Below are positions 9,273-18,410 of a stretch of DNA of 46,393 nucleotides, in pieces. Each line of letters starts with the position of its first letter. Position 1 is the first letter of the stretch. The DNA comes from Natrialba hulunbeirensis JCM 10989 (lineage in GTDB: Archaea > Halobacteriota > Halobacteria > Halobacteriales > Natrialbaceae), in contig NZ_AOIM01000043.1 in NCBI RefSeq assembly GCF_000337575.1, positions 79,942 through 126,334 of the forward strand, written 5' to 3'. The notes under the pieces were generated by a model that searched no databases, was not told where the DNA came from, and saw only the letters and a list, made by a program, of their open reading frames with translations. The position numbers were made by a program, and so were the translations under genes.

Positions 9273-10337
9273 CTACAGGCCAAGTGCCGTCGCGATCGAG
9301 AGTCCGCTCGCGAGTGCGCCGATGAGGTAGCCACCGATTGCGCCGCCGTTGAGCAGCGGGAGTCCGGCGTGTGCGCGTCCGCGGACGACCATCGCCATGA
9401 GTACGACGAGGCCGGCAATCGTGCCGACGATCGCGCCGAGTGCGGGAAGGTTGAGCGCGAGTCCGGGGACGTCGAGCGTGCCCGCATCGAGGAAGTAGGC
9501 CGCGCTGACGACGAGGATGGTCGGGATCACGGCGTCGCCGAGGCCGATGAACAGGGCATCGCGCTGTGGTTCTGGTGCGGGTTCGTTGGCTACGTCCGTA
9601 TCCCCGGTCGGCTTCGCTGCATCGGACTCGGGTGGCTTGGGTGACTCGGAGGACCCGGACGCGTCGGCCGAGTCGGCAGAGCCGTCGGAGTCGGTGGACG
9701 CAGCAGACTGCTCAGACTCCTCAGACGAGGACAGGTAGGAGTACGACAGCGTTAGCGGAATCACGAGCACGACGGGAATCTTGAGGTCCATGACGCCCTC
9801 CGCGAGGTCGAGCATGTGCTCGGTGCCGTAGACGCTGATGGCGTCGTAGATGGCGAGCACCGCGAGCAAGAGCAGGGCGGGCAGGAGCCCGAAGCTAATC
9901 CCGAAGAGCGCGGCCGCGCCAGCGCCCATCAGGACGCCGGCAGTGTCGATGACGTACCACTCCGGATGGAACAGGAGCGCAGCACCGACGCCAAAGGCGG
10001 CGAGCACCGCGAGGACGTTGACGCCCGCATCGCCGGCCGTGACGACTGGCGGGACGAGTTCGGCGAAGACAAACCAGGCGACCATCACACTCACGCCGAT
10101 GATCAGCGCGCGGATGAGTCCCTGCAGGTTATACTTGAAGGCGGCGAGCATGAGGGCGGTCGCGACGAGGATAATGGCGACGTAGACGACGCTGTTCGTG
10201 GGATCTTCCGGGTTCTCGACGGCCTGGTGGCCGGACTCGTAGAACGGCTCGGTGAGCGCCAGCGCGCCGAGCTGGACGCCGAGAAACAGCAAGACCGTCA
10301 CCCCGACGGCGGCGAAGATCCGAATCCGGTCGTTCAT
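9273..10337 (-). CDS. Presenilin-like A22 family intramembrane aspartic protease
   Basis: This is a 354-residue protein with about nine hydrophobic segments. The two catalytic motifs of the presenilin/signal-peptide-peptidase family are visible: YD in AIYDAISVYG (near residues 162-165) and GxGD in GLGDAVIP (near 262-266). The family's PAL motif corresponds to LPLLNGG near residue 325. The loop between the two catalytic helices (about 205-258) is long and rich in Ser, Asp, Glu and Pro, as in other haloarchaeal members. It should cleave transmembrane substrates inside the membrane; the substrate is unknown. It is downstream of gar1 and separated from it by a 7-bp tandem repeat, so may be transcribed separately. 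Confidence 0.9.
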   Translation of the reverse strand: MNDRIRIFAAVGVTVLLFLGVQLGALALTEPFYESGHQAVENPEDPTNSVVYVAIILVATALMLAAFKYNLQGLIRALIIGVSVMVAWFVFAELVPPVVTAGDAGVNVLAVLAAFGVGAALLFHPEWYVIDTAGVLMGAGAAALFGISFGLLPALLLLAVLAIYDAISVYGTEHMLDLAEGVMDLKIPVVLVIPLTLSYSYLSSSEESEQSAASTDSDGSADSADASGSSESPKPPESDAAKPTGDTDVANEPAPEPQRDALFIGLGDAVIPTILVVSAAYFLDAGTLDVPGLALNLPALGAIVGTIAGLVVLMAMVVRGRAHAGLPLLNGGAIGGYLIGALASGLSIATALGL

Positions 10338-10392
10338 GGCGCGGGGTTTGGCGCGCGCTCGTATGGGTGTTTTCTTCTTGACTCCCGGTTTC

Positions 10393-10483
10393 CAGTTCTC
10401 AGTTCTCAGTTCTCAGTTCTCAGTTCTCAGTTCTCAGTTCTCAGTTCTCAGTTCTCAGTTCTCGGTTCTCGGTTCTCGGTTCC
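10393..10483. repeat. 7-bp tandem repeat (CAGTTCT), 13 copies
   Basis: Ten perfect copies of CAGTTCT run from 10393 to 10462, followed by three CGGTTC(T/C) variants to 10483. The array lies in the 180-nt gap between the presenilin-like protease gene (start at 10337, minus) and gar1 (stop at 10518, minus). Because the unit is not a multiple of three and is outside coding sequence, length changes would alter spacing upstream of the protease gene, not a protein. Confidence 0.97.
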
Positions 10484-10517
10484 CGATTTCCCGGTTCGAC
10501 TCTGACTCCGCCGACCG

Positions 10518-10766
10518 TCACCGCGCGTACAGCGTCGACCCCACGAGTCCCGGCAGGTGAACACCGGCATCCGGCGTGACCGCCAGATACGGCTGATCGA
10601 CCGGGCCGAAGACGTCGACGACGCGTCCCACTTCGTCGAGCGAGTCGTCCAGTACGATCGTCCCGATTTCGTTGCTGTGTGCGTCGGCTGCGTCCCCGTC
10701 TGTAGCATCCGCTCGTAACACCGCGAGTCCCTGTGCCGTTCGGACGACTGTGCCGATTCGTTTCAT
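10518..10766 (-). CDS. gar1: H/ACA ribonucleoprotein subunit Gar1
   Basis: This is an 82-residue protein made of a single Gar1/Naf1-type beta-barrel: MKRIGTVVRTAQGLAVLRA, then IGTIVLDDSLDEVGRVVDVFGPVDQPYLAV. The GxVxDVFGPVxxPY pattern is the core of the family. Gar1 binds Cbf5 and helps H/ACA guide RNPs make pseudouridine in rRNA. It lies 58 nt after srp19 on the same strand, a pairing I know from other haloarchaea. The second Met (10766) is used because it begins the conserved MKRIG; an alternative start is 6 nt upstream. Confidence 0.9.
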   Translation of the reverse strand: MKRIGTVVRTAQGLAVLRADATDGDAADAHSNEIGTIVLDDSLDEVGRVVDVFGPVDQPYLAVTPDAGVHLPGLVGSTLYAR

Positions 10767-10824
10767 TGGCAATTCAGTAGCAGTTCATTGGAGTGTGGTC
10801 GGTAGTGAGCAGCGCAACGCCCCA

Positions 10825-11106
10825 TCACTCGCGCATCGCCACGACGTACGCCGCGACGGCTTGCACGAGATCGTTCTTCGTCGAGTCCTCCGCGCCACGG
10901 ACGACAACCCGGCCACGCTGGGCCCAGGGCTCACGCGAGTAGGCCTTGTCGCGCTCGATCGTCGCATCGTAGCCGATCTGCTGGACGGCCTTCGCGATTT
11001 CGTCGACTGATGGCTCATCGACTGCCAACTCCTCCGACACACGCCGTCCGTCGGCCCGCGAGAGCGAGGCATCGAGATAGGCGGGCCAGATAACGTTCTC
11101 GACCAT
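10825..11106 (-). CDS. srp19: Signal recognition particle 19 kDa protein
   Basis: This is a 93-residue protein starting [20 protein letters not shown]. The [19 protein letters not shown] segment is the SRP19 signature for RNA binding. [25 protein letters not shown] closes the fold. SRP19 binds 7S RNA helices 6 and 8 and prepares it for SRP54. The start at 11106 is supported by a TATA-like element (about 11128-11137, minus). Longer readings extend into the gap before btuF. It is followed by gar1 on the same strand. Confidence 0.95.
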   Translation of the reverse strand: MVENVIWPAYLDASLSRADGRRVSEELAVDEPSVDEIAKAVQQIGYDATIERDKAYSREPWAQRGRVVVRGAEDSTKNDLVQAVAAYVVAMRE

Positions 11107-11244
11107 GCCCGTTCCTGTGCGGGGAAGTGAGTAAACCTTTTTCAACTTCGTTCGTCGCCGGCTCTCAGAATCGAACGGGGCCACGGGGGAGAATAGTAGC
11201 CGACAGAACCGCAGACACTTGGACTGAGACTGCAACAGAGACGG

Positions 11245-12429
11245 TTATCGCAGTCGTGCGCCGATACCGAGTGCGGCAAGCACAGCGGCGAGAGCCGCAG
11301 TGACGCCGAAGCCAGGAATCGAGTCGTCGTCCGCATCTCCGTCGCCGTCGTCTGCACCATCGTCATCGCTCGCCGTCGATCCCTCGAGTTCGGCGCTCGC
11401 CTCCTCGTAGGCCTCGGGGTGGATCTCCTCCACGATCGACGTGACTGCCAGCACGACCTGCGGTGCCGGCTGGTTCAGTCGGTTCGCATCGACGGCAATC
11501 ACGTTATCCTCCTCGACGGCCGTGATCTCGGTCGCTGCGTCCGGAATCGGTGGTTCCTCCCTATCGTCCGAGTAGACGACCCACTCCGGGTCCGCGTCGA
11601 CGACCGTCTCGGCGTTGATCCGCTCGTATCCCGTAATGCCCGCCTCCGCGGCGACGTTCTCGAGTCCGGCCGTCGACAGGATGTCGCCGACGAACGTTTC
11701 CGTACCAGCGGTCGTGCCCTCCTCATCCATCGTGTAGTAGGCAAGTGGGCGATCGGTGTCCTCGAGTGCAGTCTCGACGATTTCGAGCTGGTCGTCCATC
11801 CAGTCGACCGTGTCGTCGGCGCCGTCGCACTCGTCGACGAGCGCGCCAGTCGTCTGGACGTTCTCGCGCACGTCATCGACCGATTCGGCCTCCGAGAAGT
11901 GGTAGACGGTGAAGTCCGCCTCGTCGCGCAGTGTCTCGATGTCCTCGGCCTGCGTCGTGTTTGCCGCCAGCACGAGGTCGGGATCGGTCGCGATAACCTG
12001 TTCGTGGTTGACCTCCCAGCCGTCACTGATATCCACGCGGTCACCGCGGTCGAGCCCGCTCGTCGCATCGGTGTATGGCATGCCGTCGAGACGGTCCTCC
12101 GCACCGATCTCGTACATCGTCTGGGCGTCACTCGCCTGCAGCGCGACGACGGAGTCAGGCGCCTCCTCAAGCGTGATCGTCTCGCCCGTCGCGTCGGTCA
12201 ACTCGAGTGGGTACTCACAGGAGACGGCCTCCTGTGTGAGCGTCGGTTGAGCGTCTGGAAGCGGTTGTGATTGCGAGTGCGATTGTGCGTGGTCTGTGCC
12301 GGCCGACTGGGCGGCGTCGGCGGAGCTGCCGACCGCCACGCTGCCGGCGGCCGCAAGCGGAGCCGTCGCCGAAGCGGTGACGACAGCTACGAGTACCACG
12401 AGTAGCACGAGCGTACGTTTGTGTCGCAT
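11245..12429 (-). CDS. btuF: PGF-CTERM-anchored corrinoid ABC transporter binding protein
   Basis: This is a 394-residue surface protein. A signal peptide covers about residues 1-29. The BtuF/periplasmic binding domain runs from about 65 to 335, with EAPDSVVALQASDAQTMYEIG at its front and the long helix linking two lobes. A Ser/Asp/Gly-rich spacer follows. The C-terminus has the PGF motif near residues 373-375, then a hydrophobic helix and a short basic tail, which is the PGF-CTERM sorting signal read by an archaeosortase and linked to a lipid anchor. It is divergent from btuC across 60 bp. Haem or siderophore binding is possible, but the btuC-btuD partners favour vitamin B12 or cobinamide. 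Confidence 0.88.
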   Translation of the reverse strand: MRHKRTLVLLVVLVAVVTASATAPLAAAGSVAVGSSADAAQSAGTDHAQSHSQSQPLPDAQPTLTQEAVSCEYPLELTDATGETITLEEAPDSVVALQASDAQTMYEIGAEDRLDGMPYTDATSGLDRGDRVDISDGWEVNHEQVIATDPDLVLAANTTQAEDIETLRDEADFTVYHFSEAESVDDVRENVQTTGALVDECDGADDTVDWMDDQLEIVETALEDTDRPLAYYTMDEEGTTAGTETFVGDILSTAGLENVAAEAGITGYERINAETVVDADPEWVVYSDDREEPPIPDAATEITAVEEDNVIAVDANRLNQPAPQVVLAVTSIVEEIHPEAYEEASAELEGSTASDDDGADDGDGDADDDSIPGFGVTAALAAVLAALGIGARLR

Positions 12430-12454
12430 CGACCGTGAGTGAGACCCACTCCAA

Positions 12455-12464
12455 CAAATATTTG
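12455..12464. promoter_or_regulatory. Symmetric bidirectional TATA palindrome, btuF/btuC
   Basis: CAAATATTTG is a perfect 10-bp palindrome. It ends 26 nt from the btuF start codon (12429, minus) and 26 nt from the btuC ATG (12490, plus), so its centre is exactly midway. The spacing fits a TATA box for leaderless transcripts in both directions. No other AT-rich element of this kind lies in the 60-bp gap. Confidence 0.6.
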
Positions 12465-12489
12465 GCTAAAGCAATCGTGCTTGCACAGT

Positions 12490-13593
12490 ATGTACCAACC
12501 GGGCCGCACTGCCACGTGGTCGGCAGGACTTCTCGTCCTGCTCGTTGCCGTCGTCCTCGTCAGTGCCGCGCTCGGCCCGGTCCGAATCGATCCGGTGACG
12601 GTCGCGATGGCTGCGCTGAACGCCATCGTCGTCCCAACCGGTGTCTCGGTGACGTCCTCGAGTGTCACCGTTCTCGGAGTTGCGATTCCCGTGTTGGTCC
12701 CGGCGTTCGAGTACACCGCCGTCTTTTCGTTCGACGTCGCCGGCTCACACCAGTTGATCGTCGAAACGATCCGAATGCCGCGAATCGCGCTCGCCGCGAC
12801 GGTCGGTTTCTCGCTTGCTGCCGCAGGAACCGTCATGCAGGGGTTCTTCCGGAACCCGCTCGCCGATCCGTCGATCATCGGCGTCTCCTCGGGTGCCGCG
12901 GCGGGCGCGGTGGCCGCTATCGCCTTCCCCGCAATCGTACCGCTCGGGAGTATCCACCTCTCGGCGTTCGTCGGCGCGCTCGTGACGGCGTTTCTCGTCT
13001 ACGCTATCGCGACAGAGGGCGGACGCACGCCGGTCGCGACCCTACTGCTCGCCGGCGTCGCGATTCAGGCCTTTCTGGGCGCGCTGATCTCGTACATGCT
13101 GGTCCACAGCGGCGACGACCTCAGACAGGCCGTCGTCTGGATGATGGGGCATTTGAACAACACGACCTGGAGCGACGTTGGTTTCGCCCTGCCGGTTACG
13201 TTGCTCGGTGTCGGTGTCCTTAGCGCGTACGTACGCGAGTTGAACGTCCTCTTGCTGGGCGAAGAGGACGCCCACCACCTCGGCGTCGACGTCGAACGGA
13301 CCAAGCTACTCCTGCTCGCGCTCGCGAGCATCGTCACGGCGGCGGGCGTCGCGGTCGCCGGCGTTATCGGCTTCGTCGGCCTCGTCGTCCCGCACATCAT
13401 GCGCCTGATCGTCGGCCCGGATCACCGGATTTTGCTCCCGACGAGCGCGCTGGCCGGCGCGTCCTTCCTCGTCGCGACGGACACCATCGCCCGCACCGGG
13501 CCGGCCGAAGTCCCGGTCGGCATCGTCACCGCCTTCGTCGGCGTCCCCTTCTTCCTGTTCCTGCTCGTTCGTCGGGAGGTGCATTCGCTGTGA
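12490..13593 (+). CDS. btuC: Corrinoid ABC transporter permease (FecCD family)
   Basis: This is a 367-residue permease of the FecCD/BtuC family with about ten membrane helices. Typical family signatures are [28 protein letters not shown] text near residues 95-118 (Arg-Pro-Arg-like start of the core), the GxxSGAAAG stretch near 137, and [16 protein letters not shown] near 293-308, which carries the coupling region to the ATPase. The Met at 12490 is preferred to an upstream in-frame start because it leaves the palindromic TATA at the right distance. Its stop overlaps the btuD start (GTGA), so the two are translationally coupled. Confidence 0.93.
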   Translation: MYQPGRTATWSAGLLVLLVAVVLVSAALGPVRIDPVTVAMAALNAIVVPTGVSVTSSSVTVLGVAIPVLVPAFEYTAVFSFDVAGSHQLIVETIRMPRIALAATVGFSLAAAGTVMQGFFRNPLADPSIIGVSSGAAAGAVAAIAFPAIVPLGSIHLSAFVGALVTAFLVYAIATEGGRTPVATLLLAGVAIQAFLGALISYMLVHSGDDLRQAVVWMMGHLNNTTWSDVGFALPVTLLGVGVLSAYVRELNVLLLGEEDAHHLGVDVERTKLLLLALASIVTAAGVAVAGVIGFVGLVVPHIMRLIVGPDHRILLPTSALAGASFLVATDTIARTGPAEVPVGIVTAFVGVPFFLFLLVRREVHSL

Positions 13594-15143
13594 CCGACTC
13601 GAGTAACCGGGTCAACTCCGGGGCTACCGAACCCGAACCGGTCGAGGAGACCGAGACACACCTCGAGCCAGCACCGATCACCGTCACCGACCTCTCGCTG
13701 TCCTTCGGCGACTTGCGCGTGCTCGAAGACGCCTCGCTTTCGATCGAACCCGGCGAGTTCGTCGGCTTCGTCGGCCCGAACGGGGCCGGAAAGACCACCC
13801 TGCTGCGCGCCATCAGCGGCGCGATCACACCGGATTCGGGAACCGTAACGATCGACGACACCGACGTTCATGCCGTCTCCTCGCGCGCGTCGAGCCGACT
13901 CGTCGCCGTCGTCCCGCAGGATACCTCGCTGTCGTTCTCGTTTCCCGTTCGCGACGTCGTCGAAATGGGCCGCCACCCGCACCGCTCGCGATTTGCCGCG
14001 CCGACCCACGAGGACCGCGACGCAGTCGAGCGGGCACTCGAGCGGACCCGGACCACGGACCTCGCAGAGCGACCGATCGACGAGGTCAGCGGCGGCCAGC
14101 GCCAGCGGGTCGTCCTCGCGCGTGCAATCGCCCAGGAGACGCCCGCGCTATTGCTCGACGAGCCGACGGCCAGTCTGGACGTGAACCATCAGATCGAGAC
14201 GCTCGAACTCGTACGCGAACTGGTCGACTCAGGCCGGACAGCGGTCGCAGCGATTCACGACCTGGATCTGGCGGCGCGCTACTGCGATCGGCTCGTGTTG
14301 CTCGCCGGCGGCACGGTCCACGACAGTGGCACACCAGACGAAGTGCTCACGGCCGACGCGCTCGCCGAGGCGTTCGACGCGAACGCGACGGTAACGACGA
14401 ACCCGGTGACCGGGACGGAGACGGTGACGGCGCTTCCGGACGCCACGGCGGTTTCGGGCACTGGAGCCGAACAGCCTGGAGAGAGCGCCGCCAGCGAACC
14501 AGGAGACAACGCCACCCACGCCCACGTTCTCGGCACCGGCACGACCGCCGCGAGCGCGGTCGCACGACTCGCCACCGCCGGCTACGATGTGTCGGTCGGT
14601 CCGGTCACACCCGGCGACGCGGCTGCAGAGACGGCAGCCCGACTTGCAGAGGGGGCAGTCTCCGCCTCCGACAGTGATAGCAGCAGCCGAACGGTCGAGA
14701 CTGTTACAGTCGAACCCTTCGCCCCACTCTCGGCTGATGACCGCGCCGCACTCGAGTCGCACATCACACAGGCAGATGCGACCGTCCTCGCGGACCTGAC
14801 GCTTACCGCCGGCAACCAGCTCGTGCTCGATCCACTCGAGTCCGTCGAGCAACCGATCTTCGTCGAAACCACGCCGCTCACAGAACGCAACGGTGTGGGT
14901 GCGGCGGCGCGGGAGCGCTACGAGGCGTGTCGCGAGCGCGGCGTCGAAGTCGGTCTTCCCGACCTGCTTGCTGGTGTCGAGGGTGTGCTGTCGGGTTCTG
15001 GGTTGGGGACGGTGGGAGTGGACTCGAGTAGCCCTGCGGTTGAGGCGGATGAGGCGGATGAGGCGGACGAGTCAGACGAAGCGAGCGGGAGAGGTGATGC
15101 AGTACAAGAGTCTGCGGTGTCACAGGAAGCGTCCGACGACTGA
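13590..15143 (+). CDS. btuD: Corrinoid ABC transporter ATPase with a C-terminal extension
   Basis: This is a 517-residue protein with a GTG start overlapping the btuC stop by 4 nt. The ATPase domain (about 30-270) has Walker [10 protein letters not shown] (about 65-73), signature VSGGQRQRV (about 168), Walker [12 protein letters not shown] (about 190) and the H-loop in [15 protein letters not shown] second region of about 180 residues follows (about 300-480), beginning [25 protein letters not shown], with no nucleotide-binding motif; extended BtuD proteins occur in haloarchaea. The tail near 15045-15075 encodes repeated [11 protein letters not shown] hydrolysis in the cytoplasm should drive import through BtuC. 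The role of the extra domain is unknown. Confidence 0.92.
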   Translation: MTDSSNRVNSGATEPEPVEETETHLEPAPITVTDLSLSFGDLRVLEDASLSIEPGEFVGFVGPNGAGKTTLLRAISGAITPDSGTVTIDDTDVHAVSSRASSRLVAVVPQDTSLSFSFPVRDVVEMGRHPHRSRFAAPTHEDRDAVERALERTRTTDLAERPIDEVSGGQRQRVVLARAIAQETPALLLDEPTASLDVNHQIETLELVRELVDSGRTAVAAIHDLDLAARYCDRLVLLAGGTVHDSGTPDEVLTADALAEAFDANATVTTNPVTGTETVTALPDATAVSGTGAEQPGESAASEPGDNATHAHVLGTGTTAASAVARLATAGYDVSVGPVTPGDAAAETAARLAEGAVSASDSDSSSRTVETVTVEPFAPLSADDRAALESHITQADATVLADLTLTAGNQLVLDPLESVEQPIFVETTPLTERNGVGAAARERYEACRERGVEVGLPDLLAGVEGVLSGSGLGTVGVDSSSPAVEADEADEADESDEASGRGDAVQESAVSQEASDD

Positions 15144-15282
15144 GCAGTTACTGCGGAGTCTGGGTGCTCGCTTCGCTTGTCGTGACGCGGATGAAGGAGT
15201 AGATACTGTGAACTGAGACCCAGGTACCAGACAGCAGCGCAACTGGACGGTTTTTTACCCCTCCGTCACCGACTACCGCGCA
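15144..15282. promoter_or_regulatory. Gap before gatE with its promoter
   Basis: This 139-nt gap holds a T-rich TATA-like element, TTTTTTAC (15251-15258), 25-32 nt before the gatE ATG. The rest shows no gene or repeat. The T-run may also end transcripts from btuD. Confidence 0.45.
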
Positions 15283-17187
15283 ATGAGTACACGCGAGACC
15301 GCATCCGGCTCCGGGGCCGAGTCCGACCTCGACTACGACGACCTCGGACTCGTTGCCGGGCTGGAGATCCACCAGCAACTCGATACGACGACGAAACTGT
15401 TCTGCCAGTGTCCGACCGAACTTCGTGAACCTGAGGAGGCCGATCGAACCTTTACCCGCTACCTCCACCCAACGCGGAGCGAACTCGGCGAAATCGACGA
15501 GGCCGCGCTGGAGGAGAGCCGCGTCGACCGCGAATTCGAGTACCTCGCCTACGACTCGACCTGTCTCGTCGAGGAAGACGACGAACCGCCACACGAACTC
15601 GACGCGGAGGCACTCGAGACGGTCCTCGAGATCGCCCAGCTGATGGACATGTCTCCGGTCGATCAGGCCCACGTCATGCGCAAGATCGTCGTCGACGGCT
15701 CGAACACCTCGGGCTTCCAGCGCTCGACGCTGATCGCGACCGACGGCGAGATCGAGACCAGTGAGGGCGCGGTCGGCATCGAGGACCTCATGCTGGAAGA
15801 GGAGAGCGCCCAGCGCGTCGAGGAAACCGACGACGGCGTCCGCTACAGCCTCGATCGACTCGGCATTCCGCTGGTCGAGATCGGCACGAAGCCAGACATC
15901 TCAACGCCGGAGCAGGCCCTCGAGGCCGCCGAGCGGATCGGCATGCTCCTGCGCTCGACGGGGAAGGTCAAGCGCGGGCTCGGGACGATTCGCCAGGACG
16001 TCAACGTCTCCATCGCGGACGGCGCGCGCGTCGAGATCAAGGGTGTCCAGAGTCTGGACGACATCGACGACATCGTCCGCACCGAGGCCGCCCGGCAGCG
16101 CGAACTCGTCGAGATCCGAGAGGAACTCGCCGAGCGCGATGCATCCGTGGGTGACGTACAGGACGTGACGGACGTCTTCGAGGACACCGAGAGTGGCGTT
16201 ATTGGTGGCGCGCTCAACTCCGGTGGCGCCGTGATGGGCGTCCCGCTCGCTGGCTTCGACGGTATCGTCGGCCGCGAGATCGCGCCTGATCGACGGCTCG
16301 GCACCGAACTCTCCGATCACGCGAAGCGCCACGGCGCGGGCGGCATCTTCCACACCGACGAGCTCCCCGCCTACGGCGTGACCGAGGACGAAGTCGCGGC
16401 GCTGCGCGAGGCCGTCGGTGCCGGACCGGACGACGCCGTCGCCATCGTCGCCGCAGACACTGATGTCGCCGAGGCCGCAATCGAAGCCGCCGCCGAGCGC
16501 GCCGAAACCGCGCTGGAGGGCGTCCCCGAAGAGACCCGCGGCGCGAACGACGATGGCACGACCCGCTACCTGCGCCCGCTCCCCGGTGCGGCGCGGATGT
16601 ACCCCGAGACCGACGTGCCACCCGTCGAACCCGACCCGAGCGAGGTTCCGGAGCCCGAACTGCTCACCGAGAAGGTCGAACGCTACCAGGACGAGTTCGA
16701 CCTCGGCGAAGGTCTCGCAGAACAGGTCGCCTACGGCAAACACATGCCGCTGTTCGAGGACGTGGTAGCAGACGGCATCGATCCGACGCTCGCCGCGACG
16801 ACACTCGAGTCTACCCTGACCGAACTCCGGCGCGACGACGTTCCAATCGAGGCGCTGACCGAGGCGCACATCGCGTCGGTCCTGCAGTTGGTCGAGGCTG
16901 GTGAGTTGCCGAACGAAGGCGTCCCGGATCTGCTCACTGTACTGGCCGAAGAGCCGGATCAGACTGCCGAGGAGGCGGCCGAAGATGCGGGACTTGGCGG
17001 TGCCGACGAGGCGGAGGTCCGCGAGGCAGTTGTCGGCGTCGTCGAGCGAAACGAAGAGCAGGTTGCGGAGGAAGGGATGCAGGCGTTCTCCGGACTCATG
17101 GGCGAGTGTATGGGTGCGCTTCGCGGGAAGGCCGATGGCGACCTTGTGAGTCAGTTGCTGCGTGAGGAGATTCAGAAGCGATCCTGA
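15283..17187 (+). CDS. gatE: Glu-tRNA(Gln) amidotransferase subunit E
   Basis: This is a 634-residue protein of the archaeal GatDE system, which converts Glu-tRNA(Gln) into Gln-tRNA(Gln) in the cytoplasm. The N-terminal cradle begins GLVAGLEIHQQLDTTTKLFC (about 24-43), followed by CP for the zinc-binding type segment. DVNVSIADGARVEIKGVQSL (about 240-260) is a family core. The middle AspRS-like insertion (about 280-410), which separates GatE from GatB, is present. The C-terminus carries the YqeY-like region ending GECMGALRGKADGDLVSQLL. Length is normal for GatE. It faces trmJ convergently. Its partner gatD is not in this window. Confidence 0.96.
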   Translation: MSTRETASGSGAESDLDYDDLGLVAGLEIHQQLDTTTKLFCQCPTELREPEEADRTFTRYLHPTRSELGEIDEAALEESRVDREFEYLAYDSTCLVEEDDEPPHELDAEALETVLEIAQLMDMSPVDQAHVMRKIVVDGSNTSGFQRSTLIATDGEIETSEGAVGIEDLMLEEESAQRVEETDDGVRYSLDRLGIPLVEIGTKPDISTPEQALEAAERIGMLLRSTGKVKRGLGTIRQDVNVSIADGARVEIKGVQSLDDIDDIVRTEAARQRELVEIREELAERDASVGDVQDVTDVFEDTESGVIGGALNSGGAVMGVPLAGFDGIVGREIAPDRRLGTELSDHAKRHGAGGIFHTDELPAYGVTEDEVAALREAVGAGPDDAVAIVAADTDVAEAAIEAAAERAETALEGVPEETRGANDDGTTRYLRPLPGAARMYPETDVPPVEPDPSEVPEPELLTEKVERYQDEFDLGEGLAEQVAYGKHMPLFEDVVADGIDPTLAATTLESTLTELRRDDVPIEALTEAHIASVLQLVEAGELPNEGVPDLLTVLAEEPDQTAEEAAEDAGLGGADEAEVREAVVGVVERNEEQVAEEGMQAFSGLMGECMGALRGKADGDLVSQLLREEIQKRS

Positions 17188-17249
17188 AGACGAAAACCAA
17201 CTGAAAATCGGGCGAAAACGATTGAGGATCGGGCGGTTCTGACCACCGT

Positions 17250-18041
17250 TCAGTCGCGTTCTGCTGGCCGCTCCGTCGCCCGCCGAAGGAGTCCGAGGAA
17301 TGTGTTCGCCTCACCTTCGGTGAGGTCGGCGCGGCCGTAGACGCGCCGGAGCATTCGCATCGTCTTGTCGCGTTTTTCGGGCGGATGATTGATCTCCTCG
17401 AGGAGGTCGGCCCACTGGTCGTAGAGTCGATCAACAGTTGCTTCGTTTGCACGGACACGCTCGAGGTCGGGGAGCTGGGTCTCGTCTTCGGCGAGCGCGA
17501 GCGATCGCAGTTCGTAGAGCGTGATCGTCGCGGCCTGGCCCAGGTTGAGGACGGGATACTCCGCGCTCGCGGGAATCGCACAGATTTCGTCGATACGGGC
17601 GAGTTCCTCGTTTGTCAGCCCGACGCGTTCGCGCCCGAAGATGAGTGCAGTCGGGGCCTCGACGGTTGGCAGTCGCTCGGCGAGATCGGCAGGCGTGGAG
17701 AACGGAAAGCGCATGTGGCTGCGGTCGTCCTCGTTGGTGACAGCGGTACAGCCGATCGTGTGATAGTCTGAGACGAGTTCATCGAAGGAAATCTCGGTCG
17801 CGTTCGGGAGGATATCGTCGCGTGCGTGGCCGGCGAAGCCGTAGGCCTCGCCGTCAGGATCGAGTTCCGGCGGGTCGACGAGGAGGAGATCACTGAAGCC
17901 GAAGTTCTTCATTGCTCTGGCGATGGTACCGACGTTGCCCGGAAACTGTGCGTCGACAACGGCGACTGCAGGCGGTGTTCGATGGGGCGGGAGATCGTCA
18001 ACTGTCGCGTCCTGCTGTGGGTGGTCGTTCGCGTCAGTCAT
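17250..18041 (-). CDS. trmJ: tRNA (cytidine/uridine-2'-O-)-methyltransferase TrmJ
   Basis: This is a 263-residue SPOUT-class (SpoU) methyltransferase, which uses S-adenosylmethionine to methylate the 2'-O at position 32 of tRNAs. Three SpoU motifs are seen: an N-terminal Asn in PGNVGTIARAMKNFG, motif 2 ALIFGRERVGLTNEEL, and motif 3 PVLNLGQAATITLYEL, which forms the trefoil knot. The C-terminal ~85 residues are a helical dimer/tRNA region ending RATERPAERD. The start at 18041 leaves a short acidic lead before TPPAVAVVDAQFPGNVG. The neighbouring gatE also acts on tRNA, but the two are convergent and not an operon. Confidence 0.9.
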   Translation of the reverse strand: MTDANDHPQQDATVDDLPPHRTPPAVAVVDAQFPGNVGTIARAMKNFGFSDLLLVDPPELDPDGEAYGFAGHARDDILPNATEISFDELVSDYHTIGCTAVTNEDDRSHMRFPFSTPADLAERLPTVEAPTALIFGRERVGLTNEELARIDEICAIPASAEYPVLNLGQAATITLYELRSLALAEDETQLPDLERVRANEATVDRLYDQWADLLEEINHPPEKRDKTMRMLRRVYGRADLTEGEANTFLGLLRRATERPAERD

Positions 18042-18240
18042 GGAACTCGAGAGTCACATACTGAGTATCGAACGGGAGGCCAAAAGTGACCTGTTCGCTG
18101 TGTATGGTTCGGTGTTTGTGATCTGGCGTTTGTGAGGTGAATGTATGTTTGTGTGTTCGTATGTCTATACTCTGGAATTGGAGAAGATGTTCTGGAACCG
18201 CCTGAACGAGAATTGGTACTGTCTGAGAGGGAGAGATATC

Positions 18241-18285
18241 TCTAGTACCACTTCTTAGTACTACTTCTAGTATCACTAGTCACTC
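18241..18285. repeat. Short AT-rich repeats at the edge of the origin region
   Basis: A unit like TAGTACYACTTCT occurs near 18243-18267 twice in a row, followed by a decayed copy (TAGTATCAC, about 18269-18277). CTAGT also recurs nearby. The stretch is less GC-rich than the genes. Lying beside the ORB-like motifs, it may be part of the DNA unwinding element, but nothing proves that. Confidence 0.45.
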
Positions 18286-18410
18286 ACTCCTCTCTAGTTC
18301 TAGAACACACACGTTGAATACAACGAGCGAGATGTGTATTAGAGTGGTAGACCACTCGAGACGGATGTTTTACTGCAGAGAAAACGTGTCGCCGTCTTGT
18401 AGAGGGGGGA

